From JAFDZV01 sp048594725 (GTDB lineage: Bacteria; Bacteroidota; Ignavibacteria; OLB7), in NCBI GenBank assembly GCA_048594725.1, contig JBMDXA010000032.1, positions 1 to 64,000 of the forward strand: 64,000 bases of DNA, written 5' to 3'. Below are positions 42,008-52,355 of the stretch, piece after piece; position 1 is the first letter of the stretch, and each line of letters opens with the position of its first letter. The position numbers and the translations under genes were made by a program. Below the pieces are notes generated by a model. The model was not told where the DNA came from. It did no database searches and was given only the letters and a program-made list of their open reading frames with translations.

Positions 42008-42758
42008 ATATGATTTTGGCGCAAAACCCCTCGTCGTTGCGCACCGGGGAAGCTCCGGCACGGCGCCGGAGAACACCATGGCCGCAATACGGCAGGGGGT
42101 GGAGGCGGGGGCGGAGATGGTGGAGATCGATGTGCAGCATACCTCCGAGGGGCGGCTGATCGTCTTCCACGATCCCGTGCTGGGGCGCACTACCGACGGC
42201 TCCGGCCGGGTGCAGGCCCACACCTACGAGCAGATCTCCAGGCTGGATGCCGGCAGCTGGATGGACTCCCGCTATCGCGGCGAGGGGGTGCCGCTCCTGC
42301 TGGATGCGCTGGAGTATCTTCACGGGCGCGCCTATCTGAACATCGAGCTGAAGAGCTATGATGGCGATCCCGAAGAGGGGGAGAAGTTTCTGACCGCCGT
42401 GCTCCGGACGATCGATGTGGCCGATATGGCGCCGCAGACCCTCCTCTCCTCGTTCGATCACGGGCTGCTGGCGCAGGCCCGTTCCATCAATCCGGCGATA
42501 CCGTGCGCGGTCATCATGCATCCGAACGACCGGGGGCTCCCCTCCGAGCGGGCGCTGCCGGTGGGTGCGCAGGGGGTTGTGCTGGCGAAGAACCAGCTCT
42601 CGCACGAGCGGGTCCGCGATGCCCGTGCGCATCGCCTGCCGGTGGCGGTCTACACCATCAACACCGCCGAGGAGGCGCACCGGGCCCGCCGCTATGGTGC
42701 CGAAGTGATCGTCACTAACTTCCCGGAGCGTATCATCGCCGCGCTCGGAGAAGGGTAG
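41988..42758 (+). CDS. Glycerophosphodiester phosphodiesterase (GDPD) family protein
   Basis: A 256-aa cytoplasmic protein without signal peptide. The GDPD signature VVAHRGSSGTAPENTMAAI contains the catalytic His and the metal-binding Glu/Asn. MVEIDVQHTSEGRLIVFHD gives the paired metal Glu-x-Asp and second His. LNIELKSYD, VYTINTAEEAHRA and GAEVIVTNFPE complete the TIM barrel. It hydrolyses glycerophosphodiesters to glycerol 3-phosphate and an alcohol. Translation is coupled to fmt by overlap. Confidence 0.93.
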   Translation: MLIPLAEYDFGAKPLVVAHRGSSGTAPENTMAAIRQGVEAGAEMVEIDVQHTSEGRLIVFHDPVLGRTTDGSGRVQAHTYEQISRLDAGSWMDSRYRGEGVPLLLDALEYLHGRAYLNIELKSYDGDPEEGEKFLTAVLRTIDVADMAPQTLLSSFDHGLLAQARSINPAIPCAVIMHPNDRGLPSERALPVGAQGVVLAKNQLSHERVRDARAHRLPVAVYTINTAEEAHRARRYGAEVIVTNFPERIIAALGEG

Positions 42759-42884
42759 GGGATTACGATTCCGAGAAGAGCGGCCATGCTGCGGATGTAG
42801 GTGTATACGGAATAAGGAGTAGAGCAGGCGGGTTCACGCGAACAAGCTGTATTCCCTTCTTCCTACAAAGCACGTACTGCTACT

Positions 42885-43550
42885 CTATCCTCTGGCAACC
42901 CGGAACCCGAGATCATCGATAGCGAAGGTGGGATGGCTGCGGCGGCGGTTCGTGGCGAGGCAGCCGCGTTCGGAATCGGCCCAGCCGCCGCCACGAAACA
43001 GGCGATACGAGCCGTAGACATCGGGGTCGTATTGATCGCTGCACCACTCCCAGACATTTCCCAGCGTGTCGTACAGACCCCATGCGTTCGGTTGTTTCAG
43101 CCCCACCTCATGAATGTGCCCGCCGGAGTTTCCGCCGTACCATGCTATCTCGTCCAGCGCGCCATAGCGCGGGCCCTGGGTTCCGGCACGGCATGCATAT
43201 TCCCATTCGGCCTCCGTCGGAAGTCGATAACCGCGGCTTCCGGGGACCGGGGAGGCTGCGGTGCCATCTCCGGAGAGTTCATAGAAGGGGGGAAGGCCGG
43301 CCGCTGCCGAGAGGAGGTTGCAGTAGCGGACCGCATCGATCCAGGAGACGCTCTCCACGGGCGCATGCGCATTGGCATGGGACGATGGGCACGCCCCGGT
43401 GATGGCCGCGTATTGCCCCTGCGTGACCGGGTAGCGGCCGATGGCGAACCCTTGCAGCTGCACCTGCCACGCGCGCCCTATCCTGTCATCTCTCAGCACG
43501 ATGGTTCCGGGGGGAACCTCGGCCATCTCCATTCGGATCGGTTCAATCAC
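42885..43550 (-). CDS. SUMF1/formylglycine-generating enzyme-like protein
   Basis: About 221 aa of the FGE-sulfatase (C-type lectin-like) fold: AEVPPGTIVL, FAIGRYPVTQGQYAAI, VESVSWIDAVRYCN, RGYRLPTEAEWEYACRAGTQ, GNVWEWCSDQYDP, LFRGGGWADSERGC and DLGFRVARG. The paired active-site Cys of true formylglycine-generating enzymes is not evident at the C-terminus, where only ERGC remains, so it may have another role, as in EgtB/PvdO relatives. The start is uncertain: GTG at 43550 has GGAAGG upstream; an ATG at 43532 or a longer form from 43739 is possible. Confidence 0.8.
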   Translation of the reverse strand: MIEPIRMEMAEVPPGTIVLRDDRIGRAWQVQLQGFAIGRYPVTQGQYAAITGACPSSHANAHAPVESVSWIDAVRYCNLLSAAAGLPPFYELSGDGTAASPVPGSRGYRLPTEAEWEYACRAGTQGPRYGALDEIAWYGGNSGGHIHEVGLKQPNAWGLYDTLGNVWEWCSDQYDPDVYGSYRLFRGGGWADSERGCLATNRRRSHPTFAIDDLGFRVARG

Positions 43551-44035
43551 CTGTTGCCTTCCTTCCAGCTTCCGTACCTGGCAAAAGAGAGGAATATCGC
43601 CAAATTCCCTTTCATCCCGCACCGCAGGCGCAGATTCTCCGGAGGCCCCGTGCGGCATCCGGCAGTCCCGGTATGGAGGGGGGATGCGTCTGGAGGCGCG
43701 CCGCTCTTTCCCGGATGCCACTTCGGCACACCGGGACATAACGCGGCCGGCGGGGAGTAGGCACTATTTCCCCGGAAACACTATCTTACCTCTCAGACAG
43801 TTCCTCAACCTCACGCCATCCTCTCTCGTTCGGCACATCTTCGTCCGCCGGGTGCCTGTCTGTATATCTCTCTCGTTCTCCTTCGCCATCGTTCGCAGGG
43901 CCTATCTGCGGATATTCGGCGTGTTATCCGGTATTCTCGCATGCGATCCGGCCTGCCCGGCCGGTTCCGTATAATGCCATGCCCCCTCCGCGCGTCTTCG
44001 GATAGCTCCCGACTTCTACATTGCACAAGGATCTC
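43551..44035. other. Divergent intergenic region
   Basis: Between the SUMF1-like gene (minus) and the permease (plus). The minus-strand frame continues open to 43739 but looks non-coding. No repeat or clear promoter was found. Confidence 0.4.
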
Positions 44036-45292
44036 ATGCAGGAAACTACAGCATACCTGACGGTGATGGTCACGCTCGGTCTGGTGGTTGCGCGTCCCCG
44101 TATCGGGCCCACGTTCCGCATCACCCCGGCGATCTCCGCTCTGGCGGGGGTATTCTTCATGTTCGCGCTCGGCATCGTAAAGCCGGAGCACTGGGTAATG
44201 GCGGTCACCAACCTCTGGAGTCCCTTTGTGGCGCTGGTGGCGATCATGGTGATAACCGAGGTGGCGCGCCGGGCCGGGCTGCTTGAATGGTGGGCCTCCA
44301 TCATCGAATCGCGGGCCACGAGCACCTCGCGCCTGCTGGTGCTGGTGTTCGGGCTGGGGGTGCTTACCTCTACCGCGTTCAACAACGACGCGGCCATCCT
44401 GCTGCTTACTCCGGTGGTTGTGGCGCTGGTGCAGCATCGTTATCCGGGGCGCCCCGATATGGTGCCTCTCTTCGCGTTCGCCATTTTCATGTCGGCCGGT
44501 GTGGCGGCGCTGCCGGTCTCCAACCCGATGAACATGGTGGTGGCGGAATTTCTCCACATCAGTTTCAACGAGTATGCGCGGCATATGATCCCGGTGGCGA
44601 TCGCCGGCTGGGGGATAGCGTTCCTGCTGCTGCGGGTGGTGTTTGCGCGGCAGGTGAAGGTGCCCATCACGGCGGCCACCACCACGGTTTCCCGTTCCAC
44701 GCCGGTGCAGCGGATGATGATGGTGCTGCTGCTCTGCGTGCTGGTATCGTACCCGCTGTTCGGATCGCTGGGTGGCCCGGTGTGGGCGGTAGCCGGTGCC
44801 GGGGCGCTCCTGTCGCTTGCGCTGGCGGGGGGGAAGATGAAGATCAGGCCGGCCGAGCTGTTCCGTACGGGGGTGTCGTGGGAGACGCTGGTGTTTCTGC
44901 TGGCGGTGCTGGTGATGTCGCTCGGGCTGCGCGATGTGGGTCTGGTGGACCGTCTGGCGGCGCTCTACGGGGAGACCGGGTTCGTGATGGTGGGGGTGGC
45001 ATCGGCCATCGGCTCGGCGCTGCTGAACAACCATCCGATGTCGCATCTGAACATGATGGCGCTGGAGAGCATCTCCCCGGCGAATGATCTCGGCGTCTTC
45101 GCCGCGCTGGTGGGTGGAGATCTGGGGCCGCGCCTGCTGCCGATGGGCTCGCTGGCCGGGCTGATCTGGATAGAGATGCTGCGGCGCTCCGGCGTGGATA
45201 TCAGCGTGGGGCGCTTCGCGCTGATCGGCCTCGTCATCGCCATCCCGACGATCGCCGCCTCGCTGCTGATACTGTCGTTCTTCAGCTTCTGA
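44036..45292 (+). CDS. Ion-transporter superfamily permease (ArsB/NhaD/SLC13-like)
   Basis: A 418-aa integral membrane protein with about 10-12 hydrophobic helices. The typical pseudo-symmetric signature of the superfamily is seen in LTSTAFNNDAAILLLTPVVV and again in IGSALLNNHPMSHLNMMALE, the re-entrant loop motifs. LPVSNPMNMVVAEFLHIS matches the ArsB-like loop. The substrate (arsenite, Na+/H+ or dicarboxylate) cannot be decided by eye, and no arsenic genes are adjacent. I prefer the ATG at 44036, preceded by AGGA, over a TTG at 44021. A terminator hairpin follows at 45356. Confidence 0.85.
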   Translation: MQETTAYLTVMVTLGLVVARPRIGPTFRITPAISALAGVFFMFALGIVKPEHWVMAVTNLWSPFVALVAIMVITEVARRAGLLEWWASIIESRATSTSRLLVLVFGLGVLTSTAFNNDAAILLLTPVVVALVQHRYPGRPDMVPLFAFAIFMSAGVAALPVSNPMNMVVAEFLHISFNEYARHMIPVAIAGWGIAFLLLRVVFARQVKVPITAATTTVSRSTPVQRMMMVLLLCVLVSYPLFGSLGGPVWAVAGAGALLSLALAGGKMKIRPAELFRTGVSWETLVFLLAVLVMSLGLRDVGLVDRLAALYGETGFVMVGVASAIGSALLNNHPMSHLNMMALESISPANDLGVFAALVGGDLGPRLLPMGSLAGLIWIEMLRRSGVDISVGRFALIGLVIAIPTIAASLLILSFFSF

Positions 45293-45705
45293 GAAGCGCT
45301 CGGGCGCCGGTCCGCGGGTTTCCCCGGCCGCCGGTGGTGCGTGGTCGTTGTTCGTGAACCGGCATGCTTCTCATGCCGGTTCGCTCTACTGCCGGCCTGC
45401 CACCGGGCGCTTGACCGGGAGCCGTCCGGCGGCCCGGTTCCTCTCGGCAGTGCGATCCGGGAGGTGAGGCCAGAATTTTTCCCCGCCTTTTTCCAATTGA
45501 TGCAGTTCATTACGGCTGGCCGTCGTATTTTCTTGACAGCCTCTCATGCCCAATTGAGCGGTCCCGTTTTGACGATGCAGAGCCAAACGACCATACTCCC
45601 CACGCAGACGCCTCACGCGCAACGATGCTATCATCGTCCCCTCTCGCCACTACCCTGGACATTTCGAAACGCCGGTAGCGAGAGCCGTTGTTTTATAGAA
45701 ATAAC
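45293..45705. other. Intergenic region upstream of sdhCAB
   Basis: Contains the permease terminator (45356-45382). Upstream of sdhC the stretch around 45520-45560 (TTTTCTTGACAGCC) may hold a promoter. No coding sequence is supported. Confidence 0.5.
45356..45382 (+). terminator. Terminator-like hairpin after the permease
   Basis: GAACCGGCATG, loop CTTCT, CATGCCGGTTC: a perfect 11-bp stem 63 nt past the stop. No T-run follows, so termination or mRNA protection are both possible. Confidence 0.6.
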
Positions 45706-46409
45706 ATGAACAACCAATCCAAACTGCTTACAGCTCTGACCTCCCAGGTGGGCAGGAAGCTCCTCACCGGCATCACCGGTGTTCTCCTTGTCCTCTACGT
45801 CATTGCGCATCTGACCGGGAATCTTTCCCTTCTCAGCTCCGATCCCCACGCGTTCAACAAGTACGGGGCATTCCTCCACAGCTTCGGCACCCTCTTCTAT
45901 CTTATCGAGATCGGCCTGGCGCTGGTGATTCTGGCGCACGCCTATATCGGCATCTCCATCGCCATCCGCAAGCGGAAGGCGCGGAAGCAGGGATATCAGG
46001 TGTATAACAGCAAGGGGGGACCGAGCAAGCAGTCGCTCAGCTCCCGCACGATGATTATCACCGGCACTGTGCTGCTGCTGTTCATCGTGATCCACGTGGC
46101 GCAGTTCCGGTTCGGTCCGGGCGTCGCCGAGGGGTATGGGGTGACGGTGGACGGCAAGGTGATGCACGACCTGCGCCGCATCACCTTCGAGACCTTTGCA
46201 CAGCCGGGCTGGGTGATCTTCTACGTGGGAGTGATGCTGCTGCTCGGATTTCATCTGCGCCACGGCATCTGGAGCATGCTCCAGTCGCTCGGCGCCATGC
46301 GCCCATCCTATTCTCCGGTGATCTACGGCCTGGCTCTGGTCCTCGGCATTCTGCTGGCGATCGGATTCCTCGTCCTCCCGATCTGGATCTACTTCAACGG
46401 AGTCCCCGT

Positions 46410-46413
<4 letters not shown>
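45706..46413 (+). CDS. sdhC: Succinate dehydrogenase cytochrome b subunit
   Basis: A 235-aa membrane anchor with five predicted helices, starting MNNQSKLLTALTSQVGRKLL and continuing GITGVLLVLYVIAHLTGNLS. Heme-ligand His candidates occur in YVIAHLTGNL, ILAHAYIGIS, LFIVIHVAQFRF and LLGFHLRHGIWSM. The single fused cytochrome b with five helices is the B-type SQR/QFR architecture seen in Bacteroidota and Epsilonproteobacteria. The stop overlaps the sdhA start (ATGA). An upstream in-frame ATG at 45688 is less likely. Confidence 0.93.
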
Positions 46414-48359
<1,946 letters not shown>

Positions 48360-48367
48360 AGGGTGCC

Positions 48368-49123
48368 ATGTCAGACAAGCTGATGACAATCAATCTGAAG
48401 GTGTGGCGTCAGGATGGCCCCGACAAGCAGGGTCGTCTTGTCCCGTACAGCGTCGAGGGGGTGAACCCTCATATGTCGTTCCTGGAGATGTTCGATCTGC
48501 TCAACGAGCGGCTGATCCAGCGCGGCGAGAACCCGATCGAGTTCGATCACGACTGCCGCGAGGGGATCTGCGGTTCCTGCAGCATGATGGTGAACGGCAC
48601 CCCGCACGGCCCGATGCGTGCCACCGCGGTGTGCCAGCTCCATATGCGCCACTACCATGATGGCGATACCATCGTGGTGGAGCCGTGGCGCGCCACCGCG
48701 TTCCCGATCATCAAGGATCTTGTGGTCAACCGCAGCGCGTTCGACCGTATCGTGGCCGCCGGCGGGTACGTTTCGGTGAACACCGGAAGCGCCCCGGACG
48801 GCAACACGATCCCGGTGGAGAAGGCCAGCTCGGACGCCGCGTTCGACTACGCCGCGTGCATCGGCTGCGGGGCTTGCGTGGCCGCCTGCCCGAACGCTTC
48901 GGCGGCGCTCTTCACCTCCGCCAAGATCGCTCATCTCTCGCTCTACCCGCAGGGGGAGCCGGAGCGGAAGCGCCGGGTGGTCCGCATGGTGGACCAGATG
49001 GAGAAGGAGGGCTTCGGCGATTGCTCCAACCACGGCGAATGCGAGGCCGCCTGCCCCAAGGAGATCTCCATCCAGGGCATCGCCATCATGCGCCGCGAGT
49101 TCGCCAAGGCGATGCTGAAGTGA
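48368..49123 (+). CDS. sdhB: Succinate dehydrogenase/fumarate reductase iron-sulfur subunit
   Basis: A 251-aa protein with an N-terminal plant-type [2Fe-2S] domain (DCREGICGSCSMMVNG) and C-terminal cluster motifs ACIGCGACVAACPNASA and CSNHGECEAACPKEIS, which hold the [4Fe-4S] and [3Fe-4S] centres. It passes electrons from SdhA FAD to the quinone site in SdhC. Length is normal. It ends the sdhCAB operon, and repeat blocks begin directly afterwards. Confidence 0.96.
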   Translation: MSDKLMTINLKVWRQDGPDKQGRLVPYSVEGVNPHMSFLEMFDLLNERLIQRGENPIEFDHDCREGICGSCSMMVNGTPHGPMRATAVCQLHMRHYHDGDTIVVEPWRATAFPIIKDLVVNRSAFDRIVAAGGYVSVNTGSAPDGNTIPVEKASSDAAFDYAACIGCGACVAACPNASAALFTSAKIAHLSLYPQGEPERKRRVVRMVDQMEKEGFGDCSNHGECEAACPKEISIQGIAIMRREFAKAMLK

Positions 49124-49179
49124 TGGGGTAGTTCTTCGTCCGCCGCCTGCGGCGGCTGGAGATCTTGGAGCGGATTTCA

Positions 49180-49290
49180 GTATGGTTACTCTGTCGTGGC
49201 CCCCAGAGGGGGCACCGATCTGTAGAAAAGGCGCCCGGATGTTCTCCGGAAGCTCCGGAGGAGCGGCCCATTCTTCCTGCTCTGAAAAGG
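49180..49290 (-). repeat. Dispersed repeat X, copy 5
   Basis: The reverse complement aligns with 10957-11076: GGGCCGCTCCTCCGGAGCTT, GGAGAACATCCGGGCG, CTTTTCTACAGAT, GGGGGCCACGACAGAGTAAC. It is the most complete copy in this window. Confidence 0.75.
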
Positions 49291-49291
49291 T

Positions 49292-49406
49292 GTACTGTTC
49301 GCGCGGAGTTCTACTCCGTGCGAGGTGGCAGCAGCAGGGGTCGCCCAGTAAAACTCCGCGACAACACCGAAGAAGAATGGCAGAAAACTTTTTCCCAGGC
49401 ACTTAG
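49292..49406 (-). repeat. Dispersed repeat Y, copy 2
   Basis: The reverse complement aligns with 7281-7397 from CCTAAGTGCC through TGTTGTCGCGGAGTT to GAACAGTAC. It is directly adjacent to X copy 5. Confidence 0.75.
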
Positions 49407-49622
49407 GAAGAAGGTCAGTGGTCAGTGCGCAGGCTAAAGCCTGCCGTCAGTAGGCAGTGTCAGGTAGTACGGAGTTAGTAGCAAAAAAGAGTAGGGCGGG
49501 GAAGAACCCCGCGCTAGTTTCGACTCCTGGACTTCCGGACTGGTAACGTGCGAACGGAGATGTCCCGTTCGCACGTTTCGTTTCCGCCGGTGCCGGCACG
49601 TACCAATCATGCAGGGATCACG

Positions 49623-50189
49623 ATGAGCACAATCTTCAACAGCCAGCTTCTCTCCGATCGCGATTTCCGCGAGCATATCCGCTCCATCCCCGATTATCCG
49701 AAGCCGGGGATCGTCTTCCGCGATATCACCACGCTGCTGGAGAATTCCGATGCGTTGCGCGCCGCCGCCGACCAGCTTGTGGCCGCCTGCCGTGATATGC
49801 GTATCGACAAGGTGGCGGTGGTGGAGTCGCGGGGATTTCTGCTGGGAGGCATCATCGCCTACAGCCTAGGCGCCGGGCTGGTCATCATCAGGAAACGGGG
49901 AAAGCTCCCCAGCCTGAAACATACCGTGGAGTACGCGCTGGAGTATGGCACCGACGGGATCGAGATCCACCAGGACTCGATAGCGCCGGGGGAGCGGGTG
50001 CTGCTGCACGATGATCTCCTTGCCACCGGCGGCACCATCGCCGCCGCCGCATCGCTCGTCGGGAAGTCGGGAGGGGAGATCGTGGGGGCATCCTTTCTGA
50101 TCGAACTGAGCTTCCTGAACGGCCGTGCCGTGCTGCGGGATGCGGGCATACGGGAGGTGTATGCCCTTGTCGATTACAAGAGCGAGTAG
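49623..50189 (+). CDS. apt: Adenine phosphoribosyltransferase
   Basis: A 188-aa purine salvage enzyme joining adenine and PRPP to form AMP. Motifs: IRSIPDYPKPGIVFRDITTL, VAVVESRGFLLGGIIAYSLG, RKRGKLP and the PRPP loop VLLHDDLLATGGTIAAAASL. The ATG at 49623 gives the usual N-terminus, while the upstream frame (from 49548) is not family-like. ypdA follows directly, with its first possible start adjoining the apt stop codon. Confidence 0.95.
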   Translation: MSTIFNSQLLSDRDFREHIRSIPDYPKPGIVFRDITTLLENSDALRAAADQLVAACRDMRIDKVAVVESRGFLLGGIIAYSLGAGLVIIRKRGKLPSLKHTVEYALEYGTDGIEIHQDSIAPGERVLLHDDLLATGGTIAAAASLVGKSGGEIVGASFLIELSFLNGRAVLRDAGIREVYALVDYKSE

Positions 50190-50228
50190 ATGAACCGGAG
50201 CATGAAGCAGGATCAGCAGGAGAACGGA

Positions 50229-51206
50229 ATGACGGTGTATGATATTCTGATCGTGGGTGCCGGTCCCACCGGCCTTGCCTGCGCCCTGGCGGCGCGGGAG
50301 GCGGGGCTGAGCCATATCGTTCTGGACAAGGGGACGCTGGTTAATACGATCGTCGGCTATCCGACGATGATGACCTTCTTCTCCACGCCGGAGCGGCTGG
50401 AGCTCGGGAGCATGCCCTTCACTTCGCCGAACGTGCGCCCCACGCGGGTGGAGGCCATCGAATATTATCGTGGTGTGGCGCGCAAGGGAGATCTCAACCT
50501 CTCGCTCCACAACGCGGTGCTGGATGCGGTCCCGCATCAGGAGGGGGGATTTCTGGTGCGCGCCGAGCGGGGGGAATACAGGGCGCGCCGCCTGGTGATC
50601 GCCACCGGCTATTTCGACAACACCAACCGCCTGAACGTGCCGGGTGAGGAGCTGCCGAAGATGAGCCATTATTACCGGGAGGCGTTCGGCCATTACGACC
50701 AGGATGTGCTGGTGGTGGGCGGGCGGAACTCGGCGGTGGAGGCGGCGCTGGATCTGTACCGGCACGGCGCGCGCGTGACGATGATTCATCGCCGCGACCA
50801 GTTCGGCTCCGGGCTTAAATACTGGGTCCGTCCCGATATCGATAACCGCCTGGCCTCCGGCGAGATCACGATGTTCTGGCATACCGAGCTGGAGGAGGTC
50901 CGGCCGGGGAGCGTTCTGCTTCGCAGCAACGACGACGGCAGCCGCCGGGAAATTCCGAACGATTTCATCTACGCGCTGATCGGTTATCGTCCCGATGTCC
51001 GGCTGCTGGATGCCTGCGGCGTACGCTACGATCCGGAGACGCTCATCCCGGAGTACGATCCGGCCACCTTCGAAACCAACATCCCCGATCTGTTCATCGC
51101 CGGCTCGGTGGCCTGCGGCTGCAAGACCTGGGAGATCTTCATCGAGAACGGCCGCGAGCATGCGGGGATCATCGTCCGGGAGATAGCCGGCAGAGAGAGG
51201 GGATAG
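50229..51206 (+). CDS. ypdA: YpdA-type bacillithiol disulfide reductase (putative)
   Basis: A 325-aa flavoprotein of the two-dinucleotide-fold family. FAD fold: YDILIVGAGPTGLACALAAR. NADPH fold: DQDVLVVGGRNSAVEAALDL. SHIVLDKGTLVNTIVGYPTM and FFSTPERLELG match YpdA/Bdr, which reduces bacillithiol disulfide. There is no CxxC, as expected for YpdA rather than thioredoxin reductase. AGGAGA lies just upstream of the ATG at 50229; the ATG at 50190 is an alternative. The gene implies use of bacillithiol or a derivative. Confidence 0.88.
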   Translation: MTVYDILIVGAGPTGLACALAAREAGLSHIVLDKGTLVNTIVGYPTMMTFFSTPERLELGSMPFTSPNVRPTRVEAIEYYRGVARKGDLNLSLHNAVLDAVPHQEGGFLVRAERGEYRARRLVIATGYFDNTNRLNVPGEELPKMSHYYREAFGHYDQDVLVVGGRNSAVEAALDLYRHGARVTMIHRRDQFGSGLKYWVRPDIDNRLASGEITMFWHTELEEVRPGSVLLRSNDDGSRREIPNDFIYALIGYRPDVRLLDACGVRYDPETLIPEYDPATFETNIPDLFIAGSVACGCKTWEIFIENGREHAGIIVREIAGRERG

Positions 51207-51345
51207 GGACGGCAACGCAGAGGCGGGCAGGCGCTGCCGGCCGGGCGTCGGTTCTTGATCGGTAGCCGGTCGTGCGCCGCTGTAGTGCGGCGGATATCCG
51301 GAGCGGAAGCCCCATGCTGCGAGCAGCTTCAATCAGAATATTTCC

Positions 51346-51813
51346 ATGCCATCGTACACACGTTCCATAGAGATCGCGGCCCCTATCGATGCGGTGTTTC
51401 ATTTTCATGATGATCCCCGCAACCTGCTCCGCATCACGCCCCCACAGGTGAAGCTGGAGCTGCTGGAGGTGCGCGGGGAGAAGCCGGAGGGACGGGAGAT
51501 ACGGATCAGGATGACCCAGTTCGGCCTGCTGCGCAATACCATCCTCGTCAGATTTATCCGCTACGAGCCCCCTCATCTGCTCGTGGATGAACAGAAGAAC
51601 GGGCCGTTCACCTTCTGGCGGCAGACGCGCCGGTTCCAGGAAACGGCATCCGGAACCCTGCTTACCGATCTCGTGGAGTACGAGGTTCCGTTCGGTCCCC
51701 TCGGCCGGCTGGCCGACCGGCTGGTGATAGGGCCGCGCGTGCGCTCGATGTTCGAGTACCGGCAGCGCCGGACCAGGGAGATTCTGGAAGGGGAGAGCCC
51801 GGCGCCGCGATGA
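51346..51813 (+). CDS. SRPBCC-superfamily ligand-binding protein
   Basis: A 155-aa protein with START/Bet v 1-like text: YTRSIEIAAPIDAVFHFHDD, NLLRITPP, FIRYEPPHLLVDEQKNGPFT and TDLVEYEVPFGPLGRLADRL. Such polyketide-cyclase/CoxG-like proteins bind hydrophobic ligands. No signal peptide. A truncated relative lies directly downstream (51904-52053). Confidence 0.82.
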   Translation: MPSYTRSIEIAAPIDAVFHFHDDPRNLLRITPPQVKLELLEVRGEKPEGREIRIRMTQFGLLRNTILVRFIRYEPPHLLVDEQKNGPFTFWRQTRRFQETASGTLLTDLVEYEVPFGPLGRLADRLVIGPRVRSMFEYRQRRTREILEGESPAPR

Positions 51814-51903
51814 AGAACCCGTCCTCCGGCTATTCTCTCTCCTCCTGCATTTCCGGATGAAGCCTGCGGCCGGGGCATCCGCTCATCGGTAGGGCATTAC
51901 GGT

Positions 51904-52053
51904 ATGAGCGTCGTGAATTTCGTCTGCACTGCCGATATCGCGGCTCCCATCGGGAAGGTGTTCCACGTTCATGATGATGCGGAGTACATTCTCCTGGCTG
52001 TTCGGCCCTCCGGATCTGCCGCTGCCGGGCGAGCGCTACGCGAAGTCCTCTAA
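51904..52053 (+). pseudogene. Truncated SRPBCC paralog
   Basis: A 49-codon frame beginning MSVVNFVCTADIAAPIGKVF then HVHDDAEYILLAVRP. Its N-terminal 30 residues parallel the upstream SRPBCC protein (IEIAAPIDAVFHFHDDPRNL). Family proteins are about 150 residues, and after ~30 the similarity stops and the frame ends at TAA. This looks like a tandem duplicate cut short by a deletion before the polysaccharide locus. Confidence 0.65.
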
Positions 52054-52355
52054 CGAAAACGTCTCTCCCGGTGTTCTACCCCTGTTGCCGGCCGTGGCGG
52101 GGCGTGCGTGCCGCCGATGGAGCCGCCCGTTGCCGATCCGCATGCCTTCCGGGGACGGCGTATCGCCGGGGTGAAACTCGTCTGGTTAGAGGCTTTTGGC
52201 GTATATTCGTCTTTCGGGCCACCCCCGCGAGGGTCCGGACGAGGGTAGTTCCCCAGCCATTGACATCCGGGCTAGGATTGTCGAGCTTGCCATTCGAAAT
52301 CAACCAATCTGCATCCAGTTCCTGCCGGTTCACGTTGCGTAAGCATGGTCTCATA
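52054..52355. other. Promoter region of the polysaccharide locus
   Basis: 302 bases without a supported gene. TATATTCG at 52202-52209 is the best -7 candidate, about 145 nt before the chosen GTG start. No stable hairpin noted. Confidence 0.45.
52202..52209 (+). promoter_or_regulatory. Promoter-like -7 element upstream of the export gene
   Basis: TATATTCG, identical to the octamer upstream of miaE and one base from TAnnTTTG. Confidence 0.35.

Larger units (their letters stand above)
49124..49622. repeat. Repeat block after sdhB
   Basis: Holds a CGCCGCCTGCGGCGG palindrome (about 49140), X-family copy 5 (49180-49290) and Y-family copy 2 (49292-49406), which abut. GTCAGTGGTCAGTG/GTCAGTAGGCAGTG strings follow at about 49422-49460. 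No gene is supported. Confidence 0.7.

Noticed and set aside
43811..45046. A 411-codon minus-strand frame opposite the permease
   Set aside because: Extremely His/Arg/Gln-rich. The plus strand has clear transmembrane helices and ion-transporter superfamily motifs.
45530..45560. Sigma-70 promoter based on TTGACA at about 45533
   Set aside because: No -10 TATAAT-like element at 16-18 bp; Bacteroidota-type organisms use TAnnTTTG elements instead, so I only mention it as a weak possibility.
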